From: CBDCGJ01 sp965216645
Lineage (GTDB): Bacteria > Pseudomonadota > Alphaproteobacteria > GCA-2731375
NCBI GenBank assembly: GCA_965216645.1
Contig: CBDCGJ010000047.1
Location: 62,001 to 126,000, forward strand
Length of the DNA: 64,000 bases
Reading direction: 5' to 3'
Below, in pieces: positions 52,350 through 61,671 of the stretch. The translations under genes and the position numbers were made by a program. Every line of letters begins with the position of its first letter. Position 1 is the stretch's first letter. The notes below the pieces were generated by a model, which was not told the origin of the DNA, made no database searches, and was given only the letters and a program-made list of their open reading frames with translations.

Positions 52350-52805
52350 ATGACCGAAATCTATAAATTCGACGACAGGCAGATCGATTGGGCGCTGTTC
52401 GCCGGATTCGACGATCTTTGGTACTACGTGCTGAACGTCGATCACGACGCCGGCACGGTCGATATGTTGATGAAATTCGCCCCCGGCGCACGCTGCGTGC
52501 CCCACGACCATGTCGGTCCGACGAAGACACTTGTGCTCGACGGCGCTCATCATGTCTGGCATTTGAATGGGTCCGATCCGGCGACGGCGAAGGTCAAGAC
52601 GCCGGGCACTTTTTCGGCCAACGATGGCGGCGAAATGCACCAGGAAGCCGGGGGTCCCGACGGTGCGGTGATCCTGTTGATGATGACCCAGCGGGAGGGG
52701 CGGGTCTACGATCTGCTCGACGATGACGGCAAGGTCGTCCGCACGATCACGCTGGCCGATTTCCAACGCGGCCTGGACAAACAAGCCGCCCGCACCGCCG
52801 CGTAA
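52350..52805 (+). CDS. Cupin-domain protein (ChrR/Dke1-like)
   Basis: 151 residues, a single cupin barrel. Metal-binding motif 1 can be read in FAPGARCVPHDHVGPTKTLV (two His followed by a later polar residue) and motif 2 around GEMHQEAGGPDGAVILLMM. The pattern resembles the 2,4'-dihydroxyacetophenone/acetylacetone dioxygenase and ChrR-cupin groups. GGAGGACGAG before the ATG supports the start. It lies between the kinase/ATPase fusion and a secreted protein; the substrate is not evident. Confidence 0.78.
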   Translation: MTEIYKFDDRQIDWALFAGFDDLWYYVLNVDHDAGTVDMLMKFAPGARCVPHDHVGPTKTLVLDGAHHVWHLNGSDPATAKVKTPGTFSANDGGEMHQEAGGPDGAVILLMMTQREGRVYDLLDDDGKVVRTITLADFQRGLDKQAARTAA

Positions 52806-52925
52806 GCGCAGCGCGCCGGAGAATGTGAACAACCCCGGTTTGGCGCACCGGGCCGCCTCCGCTATACTTTCGCGACACGCGTTGCATACGGATTTTGTTC
52901 TCAAGTCCAGCGAAGGGAGACGCGG

Positions 52926-53729
52926 ATGACATCTCTATCAAGGTTAATCGGATTTTCGGCCGCCCTTGCGATCGGGCTCGCGCTTTGGTCTGCTGGACAG
53001 GCGGCGCCCCAGGCGCTCGGCCTGGTGTCTAGCAATGGCGGTATGGAACTGAATTGCGACGGCGACGGATGCCGCGCCGATTTTACCACATTTTGTTTGC
53101 AGCAGGACCGTGCCTCGCCAGACCGGGGCACACCCTATCGCGTGGGCAGCGGCACGATCGAAGTGGCGGGTCGAACTGCGAGCGGCGAAGCCGTTGTCCT
53201 GGACCCGAAACAAAGTCTCTTTCTCGCCTCCCTACGCAAGCATATGGCGCTACGGGTGCATGTGCCGAAAGCGGTGCTAGAAAAACACGGCTTGGTCAGC
53301 GTTTCGATCAATGTGACGGATAATGTGGTGCTGGTTCCGGCTACAATTGCCAACGATCCGAATCCGCATACGGAAGTCGAGGTTGCGATGCTGGGACAAT
53401 CCATGCGCCAGATCGGTACGGCTTATGTCGATGGCGATCAGGACCGCATGGTCGCGGCCCGGGTCCTGGGTAACATGATCAACCGGTTACCCGAACGCGG
53501 CAAGGTCGCGCCGCAAACCCGCCACCGCTACTGGCACGACGCGATGAAGCAGGTCGGGCCGGACGCCGCGCCGCAAGGCATCGACCGCGCCCGTGGCATC
53601 TACAAGCTCTGCCGCTGGCTCGCCGATAGGGGGACGCCGAACATGCGTCATTGCCTGGAAACTCACCATGACGACTTCATCCGATATCTGAACTCGAAAT
53701 ATTGGGAACAGTCGAAACCGGTCTTTTGA
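52926..53729 (+). CDS. Secreted protein of unknown function, Cys-rich N-terminal part
   Basis: 267 residues. Signal peptide IGFSAALAIGLALWSAGQAA, then a cysteine cluster (NCDGDGCRADFTTFCLQQD) and beta-rich segments (VGSGTIEVAGRTASGEAVVL, LVSVSINVTDNVVLVPATIA), followed by a helical C-terminal half with further cysteines (LCRWLADRGTPNMRHCLETH). I do not recognise the family. AAGGGAGACG precedes the ATG. It converges on the MFS gene with a seven-base gap. Confidence 0.7.
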   Translation: MTSLSRLIGFSAALAIGLALWSAGQAAPQALGLVSSNGGMELNCDGDGCRADFTTFCLQQDRASPDRGTPYRVGSGTIEVAGRTASGEAVVLDPKQSLFLASLRKHMALRVHVPKAVLEKHGLVSVSINVTDNVVLVPATIANDPNPHTEVEVAMLGQSMRQIGTAYVDGDQDRMVAARVLGNMINRLPERGKVAPQTRHRYWHDAMKQVGPDAAPQGIDRARGIYKLCRWLADRGTPNMRHCLETHHDDFIRYLNSKYWEQSKPVF

Positions 53730-53736
53730 TCGACGT

Positions 53737-54936
53737 CTATGATCCACGCGGGACAAGCAACGCCAGGACCGCGCCGATCACCGTTGCCGCCGCAATGGCG
53801 AGGCCGAAACTCTCGAAGCCCGCGGTGGCGAAGAGCCAGCCGCCGCCCATGGCGGCGGTGAGCCAGCCGACGCTGGCCATGGAGCCGTTCAATCCCATGA
53901 CCGTACCGCGCACCTGCTCCGGTACTTCCGCCAGCGCCGCCATCAGCGAGGGCCGCGCCAGCGCGTTGAACAGCGCAAACACGAAGCCAAGGACGACGGT
54001 CGTCAGCACGGTCGGGTGCCACATGAACCAAGCCAGACCTGTCGCGCCCGCGAGCAGCAAAGTGGTTGCGTAACTGAGCCGGCGGTTGGGAAAACGGTCG
54101 GCCAACTGTCCGCCGAGGATTGTGCCCAGAATGTTTCCGAGCGCATAAACGAAAAGAGGCATGGCCACATCCTGCAATTCGAGGTCATGGGCGGTGCGTA
54201 GATAGGCCGGATAGTAGAAGGCGGCGAGGCCAAAGCAGATGCGTTCCGCCACCAGACTGGCCAGTAGGCATAAGACGGATGGCGTTAAGGCGTCGCGCAG
54301 GGGAATGGTTGGGCTCGCCTGGGTGGCTTTCGCCGCCGCGCCGCCTTGCGGTTTCGTCGTCAGATACAAGGCCAGGGCGGCGATCAACGCCAATCCGGCC
54401 ATGTAGACATGGACACCGCGCCAGCCGGAGCTGGCGCCGAGCCAGGCGGCCAGCGGTACGCCGATCAGCAATGTCAGCGATTGGCCGGTCATCACCCAGC
54501 CGAGGGCACGGCCGCGTTGGGAATCGTGAACTCGGATCGCGATCTCCGCCATCACCGTGCCGGTATGGGCACCGCAACACAGGCCTGCCAGCGTGACCCA
54601 GGCGATCACCGCGTAAAAATGCGCACTCAAGCTGACCGCGGTAAGGGCGGCAAACAACGTGATCAGGCTGCCGACCATGAAGATACGTCGGCCCCAGCGG
54701 TCGGAAGCGCGGCCGGCCGCGTAGGAGGAGACGCCCCAAGCCACAGAGGTGACGCCGAACAGGTTCGCCACCATAGGCAGGGTCACCTCGAGGTCCGCCG
54801 CCATGTCGATCAACAAGGGCGCGCGGGAACTGCCGCTGGCGGTCACCGCGAACATGCCGAGGCAGGCCGCCACGATCAAGGGCCAGGGCATGGCGCGCGC
54901 TGTCGACGCGCCGACTTGGTCTGCGGATGTCGACAT
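53737..54936 (-). CDS. MFS transporter
   Basis: 399 residues with about 12 membrane helices. The family loop between helices 2 and 3 is readable as GVSSYAAGRASDRWGRRIFM, and the corresponding loop in the second half as GTILGGQLADRFPNRRLSYA. Helices 4 to 5 contain GRALGWVMTGQSLTLLIGVP. It resembles drug or small-solute exporters of the AraJ/DHA1 type, but import of a catabolic substrate is equally possible given the upstream operon (SDR, GST, acyl-CoA dehydrogenase-like, cyclophilin-like, sdaA). It starts nine bases after the SDR stop. Confidence 0.88.
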   Translation of the reverse strand: MSTSADQVGASTARAMPWPLIVAACLGMFAVTASGSSRAPLLIDMAADLEVTLPMVANLFGVTSVAWGVSSYAAGRASDRWGRRIFMVGSLITLFAALTAVSLSAHFYAVIAWVTLAGLCCGAHTGTVMAEIAIRVHDSQRGRALGWVMTGQSLTLLIGVPLAAWLGASSGWRGVHVYMAGLALIAALALYLTTKPQGGAAAKATQASPTIPLRDALTPSVLCLLASLVAERICFGLAAFYYPAYLRTAHDLELQDVAMPLFVYALGNILGTILGGQLADRFPNRRLSYATTLLLAGATGLAWFMWHPTVLTTVVLGFVFALFNALARPSLMAALAEVPEQVRGTVMGLNGSMASVGWLTAAMGGGWLFATAGFESFGLAIAAATVIGAVLALLVPRGS

Positions 54937-54945
54937 TCGAGTCCG

Positions 54946-55740
54946 TTAGCGCGGCCAGTCGCGTAGGTTGATCAAGCCGCCGTCGATCGGCAGCAAAACG
55001 CCGGTGACCCAGCGCGCTTCGTCGCTCGCCAAATAGACCATGCCATAGGCGATATCCCAGGCGGTGCCCTCGGTCTGCATCGGCACCATTTTCCGCCGCC
55101 GTTGCCGTCCTTCCTCACCGAGATGGGCGACCATGGGCGTGTGGACGGATCCGACCACGATGCAGTTACAACGGATGTTTTCCGTCGCGAAATCGGCGGC
55201 GATCGATCGGGTCAAGCCATGCAGGCCAGCCTTGGCGGCGGCATAGGCGGCCGCCCCCGTGCCATGATGGGCAATCAAACCGCGCGCGCCGGCAATGGAG
55301 GAGATATTGATGATCGAGCCGCCGCCCGACCGCCGCATGGCCGGCACCGCGGCACGGGCGCAAAGCATGGCGGAGGTCAGATTGACGTCTATCACATGGT
55401 GCCAATCTTCTTCCGTGACCGCTTCGACAGTGGCGGGATTACCGACTCCGACATTGTTGCAGAGTACGTCGACCCGGCCATAGCGCTCTTCGGCGGCGCG
55501 CACGAGTGCTTCGGTGTCTTCGCCGCTGGTGACGTCCGCGGCGAACACGCTGGCCTCGCCTCCTTCCTCCGCGATCTCCGCCCGCAAGCTTTCGGCGCGC
55601 TCGGCGGAGCGGTTGACCAGCAGGACTTTCGCACCCTCCCGCGCTGACTGGATCGCCATGGCCTTGCCGGTGCCGACCCCTTCGCCGCGCGACGCGGCAC
55701 CTGTGATAATTACGACCTTGCCGTCCAGACGACCCGTCAT
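54946..55740 (-). CDS. Short-chain dehydrogenase/reductase
   Basis: 264 residues, classical SDR. The dinucleotide loop is IITGAASRGEGVGTGKAMAI (a slightly expanded glycine motif), NNVGVGNPATVEAV is the stabilising NAG-like region, and the catalytic set is INISSIAGARG (Ser) and AAYAAAKAGLHGL (Tyr, Lys). The C-terminal TGVLLPIDGGL is standard. It oxidises or reduces an alcohol/ketone using NAD(P); within this operon it probably acts on the same substrate series as the neighbouring GST and dehydrogenase-like protein. Confidence 0.92.
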   Translation of the reverse strand: MTGRLDGKVVIITGAASRGEGVGTGKAMAIQSAREGAKVLLVNRSAERAESLRAEIAEEGGEASVFAADVTSGEDTEALVRAAEERYGRVDVLCNNVGVGNPATVEAVTEEDWHHVIDVNLTSAMLCARAAVPAMRRSGGGSIINISSIAGARGLIAHHGTGAAAYAAAKAGLHGLTRSIAADFATENIRCNCIVVGSVHTPMVAHLGEEGRQRRRKMVPMQTEGTAWDIAYGMVYLASDEARWVTGVLLPIDGGLINLRDWPR

Positions 55741-55798
55741 GGCGCGATACCCTCTATTGAATGCTGAGCGGGGTTTTGCCCCGAATGAATAGCTCTTT

Positions 55799-56494
55799 TT
55801 AACCCGTCGGGCTGGTTTTGCCCATCAAATGTTTGCGCGCCTCGTCGTCCCAGTTGCCCGTGGGCTTGCCAAACTCGCGTCCGACCTCATAGCCGCGGCG
55901 CAGACCCGGGCGTGCCTTCAAGGCGTCGTACCATCGCCGTAGATTGGGATATTGGGAGAGGTCGATGTTCTGGCGCTTGTAAGTCAGGACCCACGGCCAG
56001 CAGGCCATATCGGCGATCGAATAATCGCCGCAAATATGGTCCCGGCCGTCAAGCCGCCGGTCCAGAACCGCGAACAGTCGCATGACTTCCTTGGTATAGC
56101 GTTCCTGGGCGTAGGGGATTTTCTCCGGCGCATAGAACAGAAAATGCCCGTTCTGGCCCAGCATGGGGCCGAGGCCGCCCATCTGCCACATTAGCCATTC
56201 CGTCACTTCGGTCCGGCCACGCAGGTCGCGCGGCATGAACTTTCCCGTCTTCTCGGCGAGATAGAGCAGGATCGCACCCGACTCGAACACCGAGATCGGG
56301 GCGCCGCCATCGGGCGGGTCATGGTCGACGATGGCCGGCATCCGGTTGTTCGGGCTGATCGCCAGGAACTCCGGTTCGAACTGATCGCCGCGGCCGATAT
56401 TGATCGGGACGATCTTGTAATCCAATTCCATCTCCTCCAATGCAATGGAAAGTTTCCAGCCGTTGGGTGTGGGCCAATAGTAGGCGTCGATCAT
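55799..56494 (-). CDS. Glutathione S-transferase family protein
   Basis: 231 residues. The thioredoxin-fold N-terminus DAYYWPTPNGWKLSIALEEM and the GSH-binding ISPNNRMPAIVDH with VFESGAILLYLAEKTGKF match the Ure2p/YfcG-like group, several members of which are disulfide-bond reductases. The helical domain includes YSIADMACWPWV. The start (56494) overlaps the stop of the acyl-CoA dehydrogenase-like gene (ATGA); an upstream frame to 56638 is antisense spill-over. Confidence 0.9.
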   Translation of the reverse strand: MIDAYYWPTPNGWKLSIALEEMELDYKIVPINIGRGDQFEPEFLAISPNNRMPAIVDHDPPDGGAPISVFESGAILLYLAEKTGKFMPRDLRGRTEVTEWLMWQMGGLGPMLGQNGHFLFYAPEKIPYAQERYTKEVMRLFAVLDRRLDGRDHICGDYSIADMACWPWVLTYKRQNIDLSQYPNLRRWYDALKARPGLRRGYEVGREFGKPTGNWDDEARKHLMGKTSPTG

Positions 56495-57375
56495 GCCTGT
56501 CCTTTCTTCTCGGTCGTTGCGCGACGGGCGGCGCGGCTCGCAATTCTTTTGCTGTACAGGCTCAATAGCCCCTTGTCCGCTTCCCAGCCGAGGATTTGTT
56601 CGGTACCGCCGGTCTTTTCGAAATTCGCCGCGCCCCATTGTAGGCGGCGGTCCAACGTGGCGAGCAGTCTCGGCAAGTCCGCGTCCTCTTGGCAGTAACT
56701 TGCCATGGCGACGGTGAGTGCCGCCATCTCGTCGGCGAGATCTTCGTCAAAACTTCGGCTATGCCGAAGTAGAAATGCCGCGGCAGCCAGCATGACGAAT
56801 TTCGGCTCCGCCCAGCCAAAGCGTCGAATGCGAGCGCCGTCGAAGATATTCCGTGCGTCGACCTCAACCTCTGTTAAGTCGGCAAAACCCTGGCTCATCG
56901 CCGCGAGAAATCGCGGCGCCTCGCGATGGCGGAGGGTTAGGCCGCCGCTATCCCGAGGTGCCAGAACGCAGACTTGCTCCTCAGCCTCGTCCAACGCCGT
57001 GATCAAGAGGAAATCGACGATCGCGGATTGGGCGATCCAGGATTTGGCGCCGGTCAACCGGAACTCACCGTCCTCATGAATTAGGCGGGTGGCGATTGGC
57101 GCCGATGCATGGGTTTTTTCTTCGCTGGCCGCAAACGCATACCAACCGCACCGCCGCAGCTCGGGAAAGGTCTGGCGAATGGCGGCCTGATATCCAGCAA
57201 CGAATATCCAGGGCAAACGGTCGGCCATCAGTCCGCCGAGTATAGCGGCGTCCACTGGGGCTCGGGATTGCATATGGTGTTTGGCATAGATCCTATAGAA
57301 GTCGGCTTCGGTCGGTGCCCGCGCGTCGGCCCATTCGCCGGACAGGGCGTCGTCGATCAGCGTGCCGGTGTTCAC
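56491..57375 (-). CDS. Short acyl-CoA dehydrogenase-like protein
   Basis: 294 residues, about 90 shorter than typical acyl-CoA dehydrogenases. The middle domain is recognisable: RLIHEDGEFRLTGAKSWIAQ and DFLLITALDEAEEQVCVLAP, then EAPRFLAAMSQGFADLTEVE. The C-terminal helices contain ANFEKTGGTEQILGWEADKG instead of the usual catalytic-base and FAD-binding text, so activity is uncertain. N-terminal DDALSGEWADARAPTEADFY is unlike the common family. It overlaps the upstream cyclophilin-like gene by four bases and the GST by four. Confidence 0.75.
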   Translation of the reverse strand: MNTGTLIDDALSGEWADARAPTEADFYRIYAKHHMQSRAPVDAAILGGLMADRLPWIFVAGYQAAIRQTFPELRRCGWYAFAASEEKTHASAPIATRLIHEDGEFRLTGAKSWIAQSAIVDFLLITALDEAEEQVCVLAPRDSGGLTLRHREAPRFLAAMSQGFADLTEVEVDARNIFDGARIRRFGWAEPKFVMLAAAAFLLRHSRSFDEDLADEMAALTVAMASYCQEDADLPRLLATLDRRLQWGAANFEKTGGTEQILGWEADKGLLSLYSKRIASRAARRATTEKKGQA

Positions 57376-57752
57376 GCTGGGGCCAGTCTGACACTAATGG
57401 TGTCGCCGGGCGCAACGGCGGCCAATAGCCGCAAATCGTCCAAGGCGTCCGCCCAGATGTTACAGGGGCTGGCTAAACGAATTTCGTCGCCATGGGAGAT
57501 CGGGGTGGGGCCATAGCCGAGGGCGATCGCAGGGCCGTCCGGCCAGTAGGCGACTTCGCCCAGCTCGACCACGGCCTTGGCATCCGCTTCGCGCGTGCAG
57601 TCGACGCCGCAGGAGAAGTACACCTCGTCGCCCCATGTCATGGCGCTGGTTTCTATGGGTAGGGCGGCGACGAGGGCGTCGGCCGTCGGCGTGTCACGGG
57701 TCCGCAGCCGAATGCTCACCGTACCGGCGTCGATCACGAGTGTCTGGCTCAT
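57372..57752 (-). CDS. Cyclophilin-like fold protein (TM1367/DUF3830-like)
   Basis: 126 residues from ATG 57752. The pattern SIRLRTRDTPTADALVAALP, SAMTWGDEVYFSCGV, GEVAYWPDGPAIALGYGPTP is characteristic of the small bacterial cyclophilin-like fold (TM1367 and DUF3830 proteins). These are not proven prolyl isomerases; many sit in catabolic operons. The open frame extends to 57914 but that part belongs to sdaA in another frame. It starts ten bases after the sdaA stop and overlaps the dehydrogenase-like gene. Confidence 0.75.
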   Translation of the reverse strand: MSQTLVIDAGTVSIRLRTRDTPTADALVAALPIETSAMTWGDEVYFSCGVDCTREADAKAVVELGEVAYWPDGPAIALGYGPTPISHGDEIRLASPCNIWADALDDLRLLAAVAPGDTISVRLAPA

Positions 57753-57762
57753 GGTCAAGTTA

Positions 57763-59153
57763 CTAGCAGGCCACCACGTTGACCGCCAGTCCGCCTTGGC
57801 TTGTCTCCTTATATTTGGCCGACATGTCGCGGCCGGTCTCGTACATGGTCTTGATGACGCCGTCGAGGGGCACCACGTGATTACCATCGCCGCGCAAGGC
57901 CAGGGCGGCAGCATTCACCGCTTTCACCGCGCCCATACCGTTTCGCTCGATACAGGGGATTTGCACCAGTCCGCCGATCGGATCGCAGGTCATGCCCAGA
58001 TGATGTTCCAACAGCGATTTCGGCCGCGTTCTCGATCTGGGCATTGCTGCCGCCCAGCGCCGCGGCAAGCCCGGCGGCGGCCATGGCGGAGGCGGAGCCG
58101 ACTTCGCCCCTGACATCCGACCTCCGCCCCGGAGATCGGAAGCGTTATGCTTGATTAAACCCCCGATCGCCGCGGCCGTCAGCAGGAAGTCGCGGATACC
58201 GGCCTGATCGGCGCCAGGACAGAAGTCGCGATAGTAGCGGATCGTCGCTGGAATGATACCTGCGGCGCCATTGGTCGGCGCGGTGACCACGCGGCCGCCG
58301 GCGGCATTTTCCTCGTTGACCGCCAGTGCGAACAGATTGATCCAGTCCATAACCTCGTGTTGGTACACTTTGTTGCTGCCCGGTCCGGGCGGTCAATTGA
58401 ATCGTGGATCGCCTTGGCGCGGCGCTTCACGTTCAGGCCGCCGGGCAATAGACCCGACGTCCGAGAGGCCCGCGTCGATGCAATCGCTCATCTGCTGCCA
58501 AATCCGGTCGAGGCCCACGGAGATTTCCTCGCCGCCGCGATGCTCGCGCTCGTTGGCTCGTTTCATGTCGGCGATCGACAGTCCGGAAACCTTGCCCATG
58601 TCCAACATGGCGTGGGCGCAGTTGAAGGGATAGGGGTATCGTCGCCTGGATACAGCGCCTTTCTTGTCGATCGCTAACTCTTCCCGATCAAGGACAAAGC
58701 CGCCACCGACGGAGTAGTATTCGCGCTCGACCAGAGGTGTGCCATCCCCTGCCGAAGCGGTAAACCGCATCCCGTTGGCATGCAGCGGCAGAGCCGGCCC
58801 CAGCTCAAACATCAGGTCCCGCCGACGGTTAAACGCAACGTGGCCGAAGGGTGGCAGGTCGAAGCCACTGTCCTCATCCAACCGCGCCAATTGAATGTCG
58901 CCGGTCGTTGGATCGAAGGTTTCCGGATCATGACCCATCAAGCCGAAACAGACCGCCCGGTCGCTGTGATGCCCAATGCCGGTATGGGCGAGCGAGCCGT
59001 ACAGGCGAACCTGCAGATGCGCGGCGGCCTGCCCCGCCCGCCGTTTCCGCCAGAAGCTCGACGAAACGGCGGGCGGCGATCATCGGGCCAACGGTAATGG
59101 GAACTCGACGGCCCAATGCCGATCGTGAATATGTCGAAGACGCTGATGAACAT
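57763..59153 (-). pseudogene. sdaA: L-serine dehydratase, iron-sulfur type, with several frameshifts
   Basis: Single-chain [4Fe-4S] L-serine ammonia-lyase of about 455 residues when the frames are joined. MFISVFDIFTIGIGPSSSH is the start; TVGPMIAARRFVELLAETAG follows in another frame; then GHDPETFDPTTGD, YSVGGGFVLDREE and the C-terminal VTAPTNGAAGIIPATIRYYR, HHLGMTCDPIGGLVQIPCIE, KYKETSQGGLAVNVVAC. Cysteines of the cluster are present. Extra bases can be placed near 58112 and 58135 (NASISGAEVGC would be restored), and others near 58390, 58940 and 59090. The enzyme turns serine into pyruvate and ammonia. It opens the minus-strand catabolic-looking operon. Confidence 0.82.
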
Positions 59154-59330
59154 GCCGTGGTCCCGGCTCCTAATCCGAACGTCCAGAGCAATTTCGCCGG
59201 CGCTCCCTGCCGCGTCTAGTCAAATTCGCGACCGATATCCGATCTCCCTCGCCACCCTGCTTGGCAGCGCCCACGGGTGGGCTGTAAGGTCGAAAAAGGA
59301 ATTTCGACAATCAGATGGCGAGAAGAAGAT

Positions 59331-60377
59331 ATGAAACTTGGCATGGTCCTGCGCATGGCCGGCGCGCACTACGATATCGATATGGATCTGGTCCGCGAGG
59401 TCGAGGAGCCCGGCTATGACAGCATTTGGACTTCGGAAGCCTGGGGCTCCGACGCGATCTCGCCGGCGGCCTGGGTATTGGCCCAGACAAGCAAGATCAA
59501 AGTCGGTACAGGTATCATTCAGATGCCGACCCGCACGCCGGCCCTGGCGGCGATGACCGCCATGACGTTGCAGGATCTCTCCGGCGGTCGTTCCATCCTG
59601 GGTATCGGTCCCCTCCGGCCCGCAGGTGATCGAGGGCTGGCACGGCTTGCCATTCGGTCGACCGCTGACCCGGACCCGGGAATATGTCGACATCGTCCGT
59701 AAGGTGCTGGCACGCCGCGAGCCGCTGCGGCATGACGGTTACCATTATCAAAATCCCGTATACCGGCGAAGGGTCGACGGGGCTCCGGCAAGCCGTTGAA
59801 AAGCATTCTGCACGGCGATCCTGAGGCGCTGAAGATCGTCACCGGCACGATATCGCCGGCCGGCGTGCGCACAGCGGCGGAAGTCGTCGATGGCATGATC
59901 CCCGTGTTCATGAACCCGGACAATTTCGGTTATTTCGAAGGGCCTTTGAACGAGGGTTTCGCCAAGGCCGGTGGCGGCAAGGGTCTGGCCGATTTCGCCG
60001 TGACCCCGTTCTGCACGGTCAATCTCAATGATGATCTGGACGCCGCGCGGGCGCCGGTGAAAGATCATCTGGCGCTTTATATCGGTGGCATGGGCGCGCG
60101 CGACAAGAACTTCTACAACGACTATGCCAAGCGGCTCGGCTACGAAGCCGAAGCGGCGGCGATCCAGGATCACTTCTTGGCCGGCCGTCGGGCGGAGGCC
60201 GCGGCGGCGGTTCCCGACCGTTTGGTTGACGAAGTGTCGCTGGTCGGGCCGAAGGAGAAGATTGTCGAGCGCTTGCAGGATTGGCAGCAAGCGGCCAAAC
60301 GAGGCCATGTCGACACCATCCGGGCTGGCTTCACCACGCCGGCGGCGGCACGAGTGCTGGCCGAGGCGGTGCTATAG
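59331..60377 (+). pseudogene. LLM-class flavin-dependent oxidoreductase, frameshifted in the middle
   Basis: The N-terminal part (KLGMVLRMAGAHYDIDMDLV, VGTGIIQMPTRTPALAAMTA, LSGGRSILGIG) and the C-terminal part (SILHGDPEALKIVTGTISPA, VRTAAEVVDGMIPVFMNPDN, DEVSLVGPKEKIVERLQDW) match bacterial-luciferase-like F420/FMN oxidoreductases of about 345 residues. Between about 59610 and 59795 the frame changes; a second frame there reads EGWHGLPFGRPLTRTREYVD, as expected. At least two one-base errors are needed. The start at 59331 follows AGAAGA. It is divergent from sdaA and convergent with the next gene. Confidence 0.8.
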
Positions 60378-61213
60378 GGCGTCGCGGTCGTCGAGATTAG
60401 GCGCCTCGGTCGGGTCGTTGTCGGTGTAAGCGAGGGGCTGCACCTGATCGTACCAAGTTAGGGATTGGTAATCGAAGCCCGCATAGATGGTCGGTTTGGA
60501 CGATGCGGAATTAGGGTGACAGATCGAAATCCCGCGGTGCGAATAGACTGTAATGGCGGATATGTAGGATTTCGTTGACGATCTCGCCTCGCCGCTGCAG
60601 GTTGGACGCCTCCAGCTTTTCCACATTTGGCAGGATTGGGTAGCGTATTTCCTGGAAAGCGCGAGCGATCAAGGTCGAACAAATCATCCGCGTCGGATCG
60701 CCGCTGCCGAAGGCCAACATGCGGCGGCCGGAAGCGCACCGGAACCGGTGGTTTCGGTAATAGGTAGCGCGCCAAATCGACGACATTCTTCAAGTCATAG
60801 TCGCCACCGATTTGGTCAGCCAGAAAGGCGATCATTTGTTGCATGTCCTGTGGGCCGATTCCGACGGGACGGCAGATCCGGGTGTTGAAACGAAAGTACT
60901 TGGACAGCGGGACCGCGATCACACCGGCCTTGATGTCGGCTTCGATCAGCGTCCTGGCATTGCCTTGTGCGTCCGGCGTTTCCAGCGCGTCACCGACATA
61001 GATCGCGGCGTGCGACCAAGTTGATTGGGTCAGGAACTTGATCGCGCCGCTGATCCGGGATTTGCCTTCGACCAAGAGGATGTCGCCTGGCTCGAGAATG
61101 TGTATCAACCGGTCGGGCGGCGTCACTGAAATCGGTTCGTAATTGCCGGTCGGCTTCTGTAGATAGTCGGCCATCCAACCGGATACGGTTCTTGATATAG
61201 TGCCGAATATCAC
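60372..61213 (-). pseudogene. YiiX/YebB-like permuted papain-like hydrolase, frameshifted
   Basis: About 280 residues over three frames. The first part has ILEPGDILLVEGKSRISGAI and STWSHAAIYVGD, with the catalytic His; the second reads MLAFGSGDPTRMICSTLIAR with the catalytic Cys; the last gives SSKPTIYAGFDYQSLTWYDQ to the stop at 60372. This is the circularly permuted NlpC/P60-like layout (His before Cys) of YiiX-type proteins, which cleave or transfer amide-linked lipid or peptide groups. Frame changes lie near 60735 and 60520. It converges on the LLM oxidoreductase gene with a small overlap. Confidence 0.7.
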
Positions 61214-61326
61214 CTTGTCGTCCCTATATAGATGGTCAGGGGCGGCTCATCGGCCGCGATCGGCACTTGCCGGGACGGTGGATGATGAATTAGACAACAA
61301 TCCTTGCGAATTTAGGCGATAAGTCA

Positions 61327-61671
61327 ATGTCCGCACCCGACGATAAATCGGATAAGTTCAAACAAGGCGCGCAGGCGCTGGTTTCGCACGCGTTTAAAAT
61401 CGTCGTGCTCTGTTTACTGGTCGGATTGGCCCTTTCCTGGCTTGAGCTGGAAGCGATTACCACGGTCAAGGCGCTGTCGCAGGCTCTGCACACAATTGTC
61501 GATTGGACCGTACAAGTTGTCCGCTGGGCCATGCCTTACATGCTGTTGGGCGCGGTCATCGGTGGTGCCGATTTACCTCGTGCGGCTGGCACTTCAATAT
61601 CTAAGGAAGAGCCGCTGAGCGGAATATGCGCGAGCGACGCTTCGTCATCGAGAAGAGCTTGGGCACCGTAA
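61327..61671 (+). CDS. Small membrane protein (DUF6460-like), C-terminus frameshifted
   Basis: The frame codes 114 residues, with a hydrophobic segment FKIVVLCLLVGLALSWLELE and a second amphipathic/hydrophobic one, VVRWAMPYMLLGAVIGG. After GAVI an extra G near 61559 breaks the frame; without it the protein ends VVPIYLVRLALQYLRKSR at 61618, which fits the DUF6460 pattern. So the true product is probably about 96 residues. Function unknown. Confidence 0.65.
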   Translation: MSAPDDKSDKFKQGAQALVSHAFKIVVLCLLVGLALSWLELEAITTVKALSQALHTIVDWTVQVVRWAMPYMLLGAVIGGADLPRAAGTSISKEEPLSGICASDASSSRRAWAP

